DNA from: Oscillospiraceae bacterium
Lineage (GTDB): Bacteria > Bacillota_A > Clostridia > Oscillospirales > Oscillospiraceae
Assembly: GCA_017411665.1 (NCBI GenBank)
Contig: JAFQPT010000121.1
Span: forward strand, 1-36,643
Reading direction: 5' to 3'
DNA: 36,643 bases
This document shows positions 22,671 to 29,998 of this stretch, piece after piece. Below the pieces are notes generated by a model. It saw nothing but the letters and a program-made list of their open reading frames with translations. It did not search any database and was not told where the DNA came from. The translations under genes and the position numbers were made by a program. Position 1 is the first letter of the stretch, and each line of letters begins with the position of its first letter.

Positions 22671-23162
22671 TTGGATTTCGATTTCATTTACACTCAGTAT
22701 TTCAAAGATGTTTTCCTTTACCTCCGCAGCCTGTCTGCCAATGAGGATGTTGCCGAGGAAATAGCGCAGGAGACTTTTGCAAAGGCTTTGAAAGCAGTTG
22801 ACCAGTATGATGGGAGCAAGGACGTGCGGGCTTGGCTGTTCACGATTGCAAAAAACACCTACTACACCGCTTGTAAGCGACAGCGACTTTTTTCAGGAGA
22901 AGAGCCGTCAGAAAACATGTCGGCAGCACAATCTGTTTTCGTTGAGCACATGATAGACGAAGAGAGCGCCTTTCAAATCCATACATTCCTCCATGATATG
23001 AAGGAGCCGTACAAGGAGGTCTTTACGCTGCGCGTGTTTGGAGAACTGTCATTTGAGAAAATAGGGCGGTTGTTCGGTAAAACTTCCAGCTGGGCAAGAG
23101 TTGTCTTTTATCGAGCGAAGACGCAAATCAAAGAGTATATGGAGGAGGTTGACCATGAGTAA
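22671..23162 (+). CDS. SigW-like ECF sigma factor (163 aa)
   Basis: The likely start is TTG at 22671, 7 bases behind GGAGG; a GTG upstream would put the ribosome site inside the frame. Region 2: YFKDVFLYLRSLSANEDVAEEIAQETFAKALKA, then VRAWLFTIAKNTYYTACKR. Region 4: FLHDMKEPYKEVFTLRVFGELSFEKIGRLFGKTSSWARVVFYRAK. It is a different subfamily from the two other ECF factors in the window. It overlaps its zinc-finger anti-sigma gene by 8 bases. It should respond to envelope stress, as relatives do. Confidence 0.92.
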   Translation: MDFDFIYTQYFKDVFLYLRSLSANEDVAEEIAQETFAKALKAVDQYDGSKDVRAWLFTIAKNTYYTACKRQRLFSGEEPSENMSAAQSVFVEHMIDEESAFQIHTFLHDMKEPYKEVFTLRVFGELSFEKIGRLFGKTSSWARVVFYRAKTQIKEYMEEVDHE

Positions 23163-23736
23163 ATTCAGCTGTGATACTGTGCGAGATATGCTTCCGCTAT
23201 ATGTGGATGATGTGGTCAGTGAGGATACAAAAGTCATTGTAAAAGAGCATTTGGACTCCTGTGCGGATTGCAGGAAAGAGTATGAAAGGATGAAAGAGTC
23301 TGTTGTTTTGCCGGTGGAGGCCGGAGCAGAACAACTCAAGCGGTTTAAAGGCGCATGGAAAAAGAAGAAAAGGATTATCGCGCTGACCGCAGTAATCACA
23401 ACACTTGTTGTCTTGTGTGCGGGTTATGCTGTATTCGACCATTTCGCTTACCGTGAAGAAATCGCAGTCAATGGGGCGGTTTATACCCGGAGCGGGGAAA
23501 CTATTACCGAACTTCCGGAGGGGAGTATGGAAATAGGGTATCTCAGAAGTATCCTGCACAGAAATATCGGCAGTCCCACCATTGATTTCTCTGCGACAAA
23601 TCTTGACGAGAAGTACGGCGGCTGTGAACTGTACCAGGATGCAGAAAATGAAATGGTGATTTATCTCGTAGACTACAGTGGATATTATATCCCATTTGTG
23701 TTGAAAGAGTATATCACACAACCGGAAACACCTTGA
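23155..23736 (+). CDS. Zinc-finger anti-sigma factor, single-pass membrane protein (193 aa)
   Basis: Residues 1-45 match the zf-HC2 anti-sigma domain (CDTVRDMLPLYVDDVVS, then the zinc site HLDSCADC). One membrane segment follows at about 77-97 (IALTAVITTLVVLCAGYAVF), then an outer domain of about 95 residues. Start and overlap with the sigma gene are clear. It holds the sigma factor inactive at the membrane until the outer domain is cut or changed. Unlike the two larger putative anti-sigma proteins here, this one has the canonical zinc motif. Confidence 0.9.
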   Translation: MSKFSCDTVRDMLPLYVDDVVSEDTKVIVKEHLDSCADCRKEYERMKESVVLPVEAGAEQLKRFKGAWKKKKRIIALTAVITTLVVLCAGYAVFDHFAYREEIAVNGAVYTRSGETITELPEGSMEIGYLRSILHRNIGSPTIDFSATNLDEKYGGCELYQDAENEMVIYLVDYSGYYIPFVLKEYITQPETP

Positions 23737-23787
23737 GAAATACAGCAATGCATGGAGAAAAAGACGTTTCATAATGGCCAGTGTCCA

Positions 23788-23816
23788 TTGAAGCAACCGA
23801 GAAGATATGCTATCAT
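23788..23816 (+). promoter_or_regulatory. Sigma-A promoter of the radical SAM operon
   Basis: TTGAAG (23788-23793) and TATCAT (23811-23816) are 17 bases apart, about 50 bases before the first radical SAM start. This suggests transcription separate from the sigma/anti-sigma operon. Confidence 0.65.
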
Positions 23817-23864
23817 TACACATATCGACACGATTGGGCGTACCTGCCATTACGGAGACAGCAT

Positions 23865-24767
23865 ATGAAATTATCGTCTTTTTTGCACTTTGCCACTTTT
23901 GGCGTTAAGACTATTCTGTTCAGAAAGAAGGACCCGATTCTCGGAACGGTTATTGTTACGGATAAATGCAATCTGCATTGCAAGCATTGCTCGGTCAACA
24001 ACATTACCGCGGTGGTCCATCCCTATCAGCAGATACGCAGGGAGATGCAGCAGCTATATGACATGGGCGTACGCATTCTCTTTTTTTGCGGCGGGGAGAC
24101 CTTTCTCTGGAGGGATGGTGAGCGGACCCTGCGGGATTTGGTCATAGAGGCCAAGCGCATGGGGTTCCTCATCGTCAATGTCGTTACCAATGGTACTTTC
24201 CCCATTGACCTTCCGGAAGCAGATTTGATTCTATTGAGTCTGGATGGTGATAAGCAGCGGCATAATGAGATACGTGGAGATACCTACGACGCCATCATGG
24301 AGAATATCGACAAGGCTACGGCAGATAATATCTGCTTTTACATGGCCATCAATCAAATCAACAAGGATTGTATACGGGATGTCTGCCTGACGGCCCGTGA
24401 CACAAAGAATGTCCGGGCAGTATCGTTCAATTTCCACACGCCATATCCCGATACCAAAGAACTGGCATTGAGCCGAGACGAAAAAGCTAAATGCTGCGAT
24501 GAGATAACTCAGATGGTGAAGGAGGGCGCGCCCGTATTTAATCTAAAAAGCGCTTTTCCATACCTCATCGAGAACCGGTTCCCCACACCCTGCCATCAGT
24601 GCGTTGTGATGGAGAACGGAAAGCTATCTACCTGCGGGCGATGCATTGATGTTCCCGGCCTCTGTGACCAGTGTGGGTACTTTTTTGTTGCGGAATACAC
24701 ACTACTGTTCAGAGGCAACCCCAGAATCATCTTCGAGATGCTTCGGACGTATTTGAAGTATATTTAG
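23865..24767 (+). CDS. Radical SAM protein with C-terminal cysteine cluster (300 aa)
   Basis: The Cys-x3-Cys-x2-Cys cluster is CNLHCKHC (Cys35, 39, 42), the site of the [4Fe-4S] cluster that cleaves S-adenosylmethionine. CGGETF at about residue 79 is the family 'GGE' motif. The C-terminus has at least six further cysteines (PTPCHQC, STCGRC, LCDQC), suggesting an auxiliary cluster as in SPASM or twitch proteins. GGAG lies 8 bases before the ATG. The next gene, 7 bases on, is another radical SAM enzyme, so the two probably work on one product. No precursor peptide gene is visible. The substrate is unknown. Confidence 0.88.
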   Translation: MKLSSFLHFATFGVKTILFRKKDPILGTVIVTDKCNLHCKHCSVNNITAVVHPYQQIRREMQQLYDMGVRILFFCGGETFLWRDGERTLRDLVIEAKRMGFLIVNVVTNGTFPIDLPEADLILLSLDGDKQRHNEIRGDTYDAIMENIDKATADNICFYMAINQINKDCIRDVCLTARDTKNVRAVSFNFHTPYPDTKELALSRDEKAKCCDEITQMVKEGAPVFNLKSAFPYLIENRFPTPCHQCVVMENGKLSTCGRCIDVPGLCDQCGYFFVAEYTLLFRGNPRIIFEMLRTYLKYI

Positions 24768-24774
24768 GTGTTCT

Positions 24775-26028
24775 ATGAGTGCAATCACCAGTTTGACAAG
24801 GATGTGGCTGACCAGGGCGGTACGGCCCTTTACGTTCAAAAACGAATATGACCAAAATCTGCCCTTTGCGGAATGCGATAATCTTGGGCTGTATGTCCAT
24901 ATCCCGTTTTGTAAAAGCATCTGCAACTTCTGCCCCTACTGCAAGGTGCTATATTCACAGGAGAAGTGTAACAGATACATAGATGCGCTGCTGCGGGAAA
25001 TCCACATGGTAGGTAGCCAGTATCATGGAAAGAAAAAAGTGACCAGCCTGTACTTCGGCGGCGGGACGCCGGCGCTGGCTGCCAATCGAATCAAGGAAAT
25101 CATAGGCGCCCTCAACAAGTATTTTATCATTACCGAGGGAGTTGGGCTGGAGCTTCACCCAGATAATGTGACCGTGGATGTCCTGCGGACGTTGAAGGAC
25201 GCAGGCGTTACAAAAATCAGCATTGGAATCCAGTCCTTCCGGGAAAAACATCAAAGTATTCTCGGCAGAAAGAAGATTGATGCTGATGCCATGATGTCTG
25301 CTTTGGCGGCTGTCCCCTTTGAAACGGTCTCCATGGACTTTATCTTTGCGCTCCCGGGCCAGACCTATGAGGATTTGAAAGCCGACATCGATGAGGCATT
25401 TTCACTGGGCGCAAATCATGTGGCCATCTATCCGTTTATAGATTTTACGTTCACAGAAAGCCCGGTATCTGCGATGCCCAAGAAGGAAAAGCGGGAACTG
25501 CTGGATGCCATTACACAATACTGCCTGGGGAAAGGCTATGTACGGGACTCCATCTGGACATTTTCAAGCGTTGCCGGTGCGAAGTATTCGTCTATGACAA
25601 GGGATAATTTCCTTGGGTTCGGATGTTCCGCGACAACCTTGCTGAAAGAGCAGTTCAAGGTCAACACTTTCGATATTGACTCGTACTGTGCGAGAATAGC
25701 AGAAGGGAAGCTGCCCACCTCCTTGACCATTCGTTTCACCAAGCGCCAGAGGATGGTCTACTGGCTGTTTTGGACGGCGTACAGTACGAAGGTCAATGCA
25801 GCCGACTTTAAGAAGTTCTTTGGCGTGCCGCTGAAGTCTATGTATGGATTTGAGTTATGGCTCGCCGGACGGCTTGGATTTGTCAAGGAGCAGAACGGGG
25901 TATATGAGATGACGCTGAAAGGAGCGTTCTATTATCACTACTATGAAGACTTCTATACGCTGTCCTACATAGACAAAATGTGGGGCATCATGCGGAAAGA
26001 GGCGTTTCCACAGCGTATAGAGTTGTGA
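24775..26028 (+). CDS. HemW/HemN-like radical SAM protein (417 aa)
   Basis: YVHIPFCKSICNFCPYC (Cys46, 50, 53, 56) is the HemN/HemW cluster motif; YFGGGTPA and ISIGIQSF follow at the expected distances. The C-terminal 100 residues form a HemN-type winged domain. True HemN makes heme precursors and HemW binds heme; relatives on mobile elements often have other roles (methyl transfer, cyclopropanation). The N-terminal 35 residues before the core are longer than usual. Its start is only 7 bases after the first radical SAM gene, so they form one operon. I cannot assign the reaction. Confidence 0.88.
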   Translation: MSAITSLTRMWLTRAVRPFTFKNEYDQNLPFAECDNLGLYVHIPFCKSICNFCPYCKVLYSQEKCNRYIDALLREIHMVGSQYHGKKKVTSLYFGGGTPALAANRIKEIIGALNKYFIITEGVGLELHPDNVTVDVLRTLKDAGVTKISIGIQSFREKHQSILGRKKIDADAMMSALAAVPFETVSMDFIFALPGQTYEDLKADIDEAFSLGANHVAIYPFIDFTFTESPVSAMPKKEKRELLDAITQYCLGKGYVRDSIWTFSSVAGAKYSSMTRDNFLGFGCSATTLLKEQFKVNTFDIDSYCARIAEGKLPTSLTIRFTKRQRMVYWLFWTAYSTKVNAADFKKFFGVPLKSMYGFELWLAGRLGFVKEQNGVYEMTLKGAFYYHYYEDFYTLSYIDKMWGIMRKEAFPQRIEL

Positions 26029-26116
26029 TTTCGATTGTTGCGGAGAGGGGGCGATTGGAATATTCCGCGACGGACGACAGAAAGGGAACGAGAAGCAGGC
26101 GGAGCAGCTGGCCGCA

Positions 26117-26794
26117 TTGACGGAACGCGAGTGGATTTATGACGAGGGAAGGATTCACTTCATTTTTCAGCATAAGGCACATGAGTATAACAGAGACGCC
26201 GTACAGTCAAATATTTACCAGCATAAAATGAACCGAAAATGGGCAATCCAGTTCAGCGTTATTTTTGCTTGCTGGATAGTCTTTGCGATTTGCGTGTTTG
26301 ATACATATCCGGAGCCGCTTTTCTGGATGCCCGTCATGCTGATTTTTGAGATAAGCAGCCTGTACGGTATAAGCATGAGGGCATTTAAAAAGAGTGTCCG
26401 AAAAGAATTGCGAGATATTCAGGACAGAGAAAAAGAGGATGCATATGATGATGTATGCCAACTCGTTTTGTCAGATGAGGGCGCTCAAGTTCGGTGTATG
26501 AATCCAAAGACTCTGGTGTGCTCTTATCCATATGCCAGAAAGAGTAAAGTGGCGCGTTTCTTTTTGAGGGGCGCGGTTGTTGTAGAGACGGAAGACTTCT
26601 TCGTGTTCAGCGGTGTTGGAAGTGCGTTTTGGATAAGGAAGAATTCTCTTGTCAAAGGGGATATAAATGATATTCATTCTTTCCTGCGTGATAAAGGGGT
26701 TAAGATGACCTCGGCCACATTAAGGACAACGGAGCATGAACGGAAACTCCAGAGCATTATTGCTGAGGAAATGAACACAATGGGAGTGCAATAA
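26117..26794 (+). CDS. YcxB-like membrane protein, start uncertain (about 225 aa)
   Basis: Two hydrophobic segments (about residues 47-65 and 70-88) are followed by a polar domain ending AFWIRKNSLVKGDINDIHSFLRDKGV, the pattern of the YcxB C-terminal domain. The frame is open upstream into the radical SAM gene, and neither TTG 26117 nor any nearby codon has a good ribosome site; an ATT at 26054 behind GGAGAGG is another candidate. So the true start is unresolved, or the 5' end is decayed. A terminator follows directly. Function unknown. Confidence 0.65.
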   Translation: MTEREWIYDEGRIHFIFQHKAHEYNRDAVQSNIYQHKMNRKWAIQFSVIFACWIVFAICVFDTYPEPLFWMPVMLIFEISSLYGISMRAFKKSVRKELRDIQDREKEDAYDDVCQLVLSDEGAQVRCMNPKTLVCSYPYARKSKVARFFLRGAVVVETEDFFVFSGVGSAFWIRKNSLVKGDINDIHSFLRDKGVKMTSATLRTTEHERKLQSIIAEEMNTMGVQ

Positions 26795-26802
26795 GGAGAT
26801 GG

Positions 26803-26836
26803 AGCGGGGGCATCCGATGGATGACCCCGCTTTTTT
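26803..26836 (+). terminator. Terminator after the YcxB-like gene
   Basis: AGCGGGGGCATCC and GGATGACCCCGCT pair with one mismatch around a 3-base loop and are followed by six T residues. Confidence 0.85.
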
Positions 26837-26878
26837 CTGCAAACTGTGTCTCCCTACCTGCAAGCTATGTCAGACAGC

Positions 26879-26907
26879 TTGCGTGTCCGCCATGAGGTTG
26901 CTATACT
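26879..26907 (+). promoter_or_regulatory. Promoter of the LytTR operon
   Basis: TTGCGT (26879-26884) and TATACT (26902-26907) are 17 bases apart, 39 bases before the LytTR start. Confidence 0.6.
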
Positions 26908-26946
26908 GGAACTGCGTAGAACGATGGAAAGAAAGGGGGGGCCGGC

Positions 26947-27399
26947 ATGAAGGTAAAACTCTCTGTAAGCACAGAGCGGTATGACGAAATCAGGAAGATG
27001 CTGGCCGCTGCCGGCATCGAGGTGACAGAGGACGCAGACCTTATTCTGTCGGAGGCAAACCACTTTGCTGAAACCTTGCTGGTAAGGGACCCGGCTACAG
27101 GGGAACATATCGTCCTTCCTGTAAAGGACATCGTGTTCATTGAAAGTTTTGGCCGAAACATCGAGGTTCAGACGGAGGAGAATCGGTATCAAGCCGCGGA
27201 GCGTCTGTACCAGCTTGCCGGCCAGCTTGACCCGGAGAAATTTCTGCGTGTCAGTAATTCAGTTGTGATTGCCCGGGAGAAGGTAAAAAGCATCAGCCCA
27301 ACGCTCTCCATGAAATTTATACTGACCATGGCGGAAGGCAGTAAAATCGATGTGACTCGAACCTATTATTACATCTTCAAAGAGCAGTTCGGCATATAG
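26947..27399 (+). CDS. LytTR-family DNA-binding regulator (150 aa)
   Basis: Residues 1-45 form a short N-terminal domain. From about 55 on the LytTR domain is clear: IVLPVKDIVFIESFGRNIEVQTEENRYQ, then LDPEKFLRVSNSVVIAREKVKSISP and a final FILTMAEGSKIDVTRTYYYIFKEQF. There is no receiver domain, as in the short LytTR proteins that act with a membrane partner. The next genes encode membrane proteins (27416, 28081, 28593) that may be its targets or inhibitors. Start behind a G-rich ribosome site. Confidence 0.9.
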   Translation: MKVKLSVSTERYDEIRKMLAAAGIEVTEDADLILSEANHFAETLLVRDPATGEHIVLPVKDIVFIESFGRNIEVQTEENRYQAAERLYQLAGQLDPEKFLRVSNSVVIAREKVKSISPTLSMKFILTMAEGSKIDVTRTYYYIFKEQFGI

Positions 27400-27415
27400 G
27401 GAAGGGAGTGAGACA

Positions 27416-28084
27416 ATGGAGTTTCCAATTTTCTTTGTTGTTGTTTTTCTGTTCGCAGCACTATTGGCGGCGGTCATTCTCGTGTATTTGCAGATTTATA
27501 AGCGGAACATCAACCGCGTTGTGCAGTCGGGCGGCGGACAACCAGTAAAGATGCCAGCACCCTATAAGGTTGCTGTGGGATTTGTGATTGGTTTTCTCGT
27601 TGTCGCCCTCGTGATTGTCCTTGCTTTGAAGGAGAGCGGCCGCATCACGACACCGGAGGAGCTGATTCGGGACGCCCAGGGCGAGCAGACGCTGGCAGAG
27701 GATTGGGATGTGACCGTCTCCATGGATGGATGTCTTGCCGCAGTTCTGCTGTATAACGAAGACAAGACGGACCACACTTTCAAGGTATATAAGGATAAAG
27801 GCGGGAGCCGCACTGATTATGTTTTCGTGCATGGAGGCAGCTCGTCTTCCGTGGAGCAAAGCGCATGGGCTTACAAATATGGCGGGATGCGTGCTATCAT
27901 CTCCATGAATACCATGGGCATTGCGGGAATCTCCTGCCATGATGGGGCGGAATACACCATAGACCCCAATGCGCCGTTTGCACTGGTGATTCCGGACGGG
28001 AACTTTGACGCTCTCGATACTGACGGCGAACAGATTGACCTGGATGGGGAGTGGTGGTTTGAGGAAGTTGATGGCAACAAATGA
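27416..28084 (+). CDS. Membrane protein, function unknown (222 aa)
   Basis: Two membrane segments (about residues 4-26 and 51-72) flank a short basic loop. The C-terminal 140 residues form an acidic outer domain (WDVTVSMDGCLAAVLLYNEDKTDHTFKVYKDKGG, then MGIAGISCHDGAEY). It begins 16 bases behind the LytTR gene and overlaps the VanZ-like gene by ATGA, so the operon is tight. Short LytTR regulators usually pair with DUF3021-type membrane proteins; this one has a different layout. Role unknown. Confidence 0.8.
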   Translation: MEFPIFFVVVFLFAALLAAVILVYLQIYKRNINRVVQSGGGQPVKMPAPYKVAVGFVIGFLVVALVIVLALKESGRITTPEELIRDAQGEQTLAEDWDVTVSMDGCLAAVLLYNEDKTDHTFKVYKDKGGSRTDYVFVHGGSSSSVEQSAWAYKYGGMRAIISMNTMGIAGISCHDGAEYTIDPNAPFALVIPDGNFDALDTDGEQIDLDGEWWFEEVDGNK

Positions 28085-28593
28085 ATGAGGATACAACGAG
28101 AAGAAATATGAAGATTGCAGCGGCCACCGCCTTTGGCGGCTACTGCGCCCTGATGATTTGGTTGCTGTTTGGCCAGCGCATGGGTGTAAGTTCCGGCGGG
28201 ACATATTGGGAACAGTTGCAATGGAACACCAATTTGGTGCCTTTCCGCACGGTTATGGAGTTCATCATAACAGCGGCGAGTTCTTCAAACCCGTATCTGG
28301 CCCGTCATGCAGTCATCAATTTGTTGGGTAATATTGTGATGTTCATCCCACTGGGCTTTTTTCTGCCCTGCATCTGGGACAGCCTTCAAAAGTTCCGCAG
28401 ATGCATCTTTTGCGTAGTGGGCGTCATCGTCCTGATAGAGCTGATTCAGCTCTTTACGCTGCTCGGGAGCTGTGACATCGACGATTTGATTTTGAACGTA
28501 GTTGGAGCGGCGGCGGGCTACTGGCTTTTCATGGGTCTGCACTTTCTGATAAGAAGCAAGGGGAATAGAACAACGGATGGAGGATTTAAGTGA
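28081..28593 (+). CDS. VanZ-like family protein (170 aa)
   Basis: The VanZ pattern is clear: NTNLVPFRTVMEF, then INLLGNIVMFIPLGFFLPCIW, and ELIQLFTLLGSCDIDDLILNVVGAAAGYWLF at the end. Four hydrophobic segments are visible. VanZ relatives lower susceptibility to teicoplanin or lipopeptides in some strains, but most copies outside van clusters have no defined role. It overlaps the gene before by 4 bases and touches the next. Confidence 0.92.
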   Translation: MNEDTTRRNMKIAAATAFGGYCALMIWLLFGQRMGVSSGGTYWEQLQWNTNLVPFRTVMEFIITAASSSNPYLARHAVINLLGNIVMFIPLGFFLPCIWDSLQKFRRCIFCVVGVIVLIELIQLFTLLGSCDIDDLILNVVGAAAGYWLFMGLHFLIRSKGNRTTDGGFK

Positions 28594-29012
28594 TGAATGA
28601 GAAGAAAAGCCGGTTGAATAAGGCAGCCATCATTCTGACCGTGTTGCTTGCGGCCGCACTCATAGTTGCCAGCTATTTTGTTGGATATAAAAAGGCCTAC
28701 GACGACTTTGAGCGAGGGCTGGAAAACGCACCGGACTATGGCCATCAGACTTTTTATGCGAGGGTTCTGGAGATAAGCGACGGCGCACTGTTAGTCGAGG
28801 GTATTCCGGAGAATGACATCAATTTCCGCGGGCAGTTCCGATTCAGCATCCAAGAGGAGACGGAGTTGGAATGGCGCTATACGGAGATAGAGGAAGATGA
28901 CTTGGATGTCGGAGACCTGATTTCCATTACCTTTATCGGGCCAGTGCAGGAGTCAGACCCTGCCGGAATACAGGAGGTCACAAAGGTCCAGCTGCTTGAC
29001 GATGAGAAATAA
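28593..29012 (+). CDS. Membrane-anchored small beta-domain protein (139 aa)
   Basis: One N-terminal membrane segment (about residues 10-31) is followed by a short linker and a beta-rich domain: FYARVLEISDGALLVEGI, then RFSIQEETELEW and DDLDVGDLISITFIGPVQESDPAGIQEVTKVQLL. The pattern recalls DUF3221/OB-like outer domains. Start ATG at 28593 behind GGAGG. It is the last gene of the LytTR operon; a terminator begins 5 bases after the stop. Confidence 0.8.
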   Translation: MNEKKSRLNKAAIILTVLLAAALIVASYFVGYKKAYDDFERGLENAPDYGHQTFYARVLEISDGALLVEGIPENDINFRGQFRFSIQEETELEWRYTEIEEDDLDVGDLISITFIGPVQESDPAGIQEVTKVQLLDDEK

Positions 29013-29046
29013 AAGGGAGCCGATACCCGGTGTTGGGTATCGGCTC
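29013..29046. terminator. Bidirectional terminator between convergent operons
   Basis: GAGCCGATACCC (29017-29028) and its exact complement (29035-29046) close loop GGTGTT. The minus strand continues CCCTTTTATTT; the plus strand has a short T run. The stem core resembles that at 21689. Confidence 0.85.
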
Positions 29047-29052
29047 TTTCCA

Positions 29053-29202
29053 TCAGGCCAAAGTCTGTTTAATCAGCGTACGCACAAAGCGGTCGATGGA
29101 GGATTCTGTAGGAAGGGACTTCAAATGCTCCAGTTGAGCCTCGGTGAGTTTAATGCGGAAGTCCTCCAGTACCTTGAGCTTCTGCTTGATATAGCGGGAC
29201 AT
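29053..29202 (-). CDS. Very small RHH-like protein (49 aa)
   Basis: An ATG at 29202 opens a 49-codon frame, 12 bases behind the stop of the 205-aa gene and ending just before the terminator. The protein is basic and helical: IKQKLKVLEDFRIKLTEAQ, then SSIDRFVRTLIKQTLA, whose end resembles the second half of a ribbon-helix-helix. AGAAGGAA precedes the ATG. It probably binds DNA or associates with its larger operon partner. Confidence 0.65.
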   Translation of the reverse strand: MSRYIKQKLKVLEDFRIKLTEAQLEHLKSLPTESSIDRFVRTLIKQTLA

Positions 29203-29214
29203 TTCCTTCTTCCT

Positions 29215-29832
29215 CTACTGTTCAAGGTCTTCCAGGTCATCATATTCCCGGCCGCACATGATGCAGGTATAGGGTCCGTAGGGCTTTCCAGATTCGGAGA
29301 TGGAGTTGGAAAGATTATCGTCGACTCCGTTGCCAATGAAGTTGTTGCCGCCATCCACAATGACATCGGCATAGAGCTGCTGATGAGCATAGAAGCGGTT
29401 GCATCCGCAGACGCATTTAGGGCCGTATTGTTCGGGTTCCTCTGCTTTCGGCGCGTTGTAGTAGGTAGCGATATAATCGGCCTCATCACAGGCAAGGGAA
29501 AGGCTACCATCCACATAGCTCCCATCCGGCAGTGGAGAGAGGTCCCGCGCAATATCCATTGCCTCCTCCAGAGATGTTGCGATGATGGATGCAGTGGCAA
29601 CCACCTCCCATGCGATGGGGACGAAGAAGGTCTGCAAACGGGTCCCGTCGATATATATCTCCTGCAGGTTGAACCAGTAGGTGCTGACTTCTTCCTGTGC
29701 GCCGGTTGCTGTGGATTCGATGGTGATGTTTTCCGGATTATCCTTACTGAAACCGAGGAAGTGATAAGCTTTCATCGACCCGTCTCCCTGTTTGACTTCA
29801 AATTCGTCTCCCTTTTTGAAATAGCGAAACAT
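29215..29832 (-). CDS. Protein with C-terminal zinc-ribbon-like cysteines (205 aa)
   Basis: The true start is the ATG at 29832 behind AAAGGAG; a longer frame lacks a site. The N-terminal part is beta-rich (MFRYFKKGDEFEVKQGDGSMKAYHFLGFS), the middle is helical (TSLEEAMDIARDLSP). At the C-terminus CVCGCNRFYAHQ and CIMCGREYDDLEDLE give paired cysteines for one metal site. No family recognised. Its promoter has the extended -10 CATACTG element, so it belongs to the backbone group. Confidence 0.8.
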   Translation of the reverse strand: MFRYFKKGDEFEVKQGDGSMKAYHFLGFSKDNPENITIESTATGAQEEVSTYWFNLQEIYIDGTRLQTFFVPIAWEVVATASIIATSLEEAMDIARDLSPLPDGSYVDGSLSLACDEADYIATYYNAPKAEEPEQYGPKCVCGCNRFYAHQQLYADVIVDGGNNFIGNGVDDNLSNSISESGKPYGPYTCIMCGREYDDLEDLEQ

Positions 29833-29893
29833 TGTCGTGTCTCCTTTCGTTCTTGCGTACTTTCTTGCTCCAAGCATCTGTTCAGAAGTTGTG

Positions 29894-29912
29894 CTTCAGT
29901 ATGGCAGATGCA
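29894..29912 (-). promoter_or_regulatory. CATACTG backbone promoter element, copy 6 (205-aa gene)
   Basis: TCTGCCATACTGAAG on the minus strand (CATACT at 29903..29898), extended -10, 66 bases before the ATG at 29832. Confidence 0.5.
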
Positions 29913-29998
29913 CACGGGCAGGAGCGGATAATGGCTTCTGACATACTCCAAAAGAGCAAGAAAAGCACGAAAACTACAATGATTTGAAGGTGACACAA

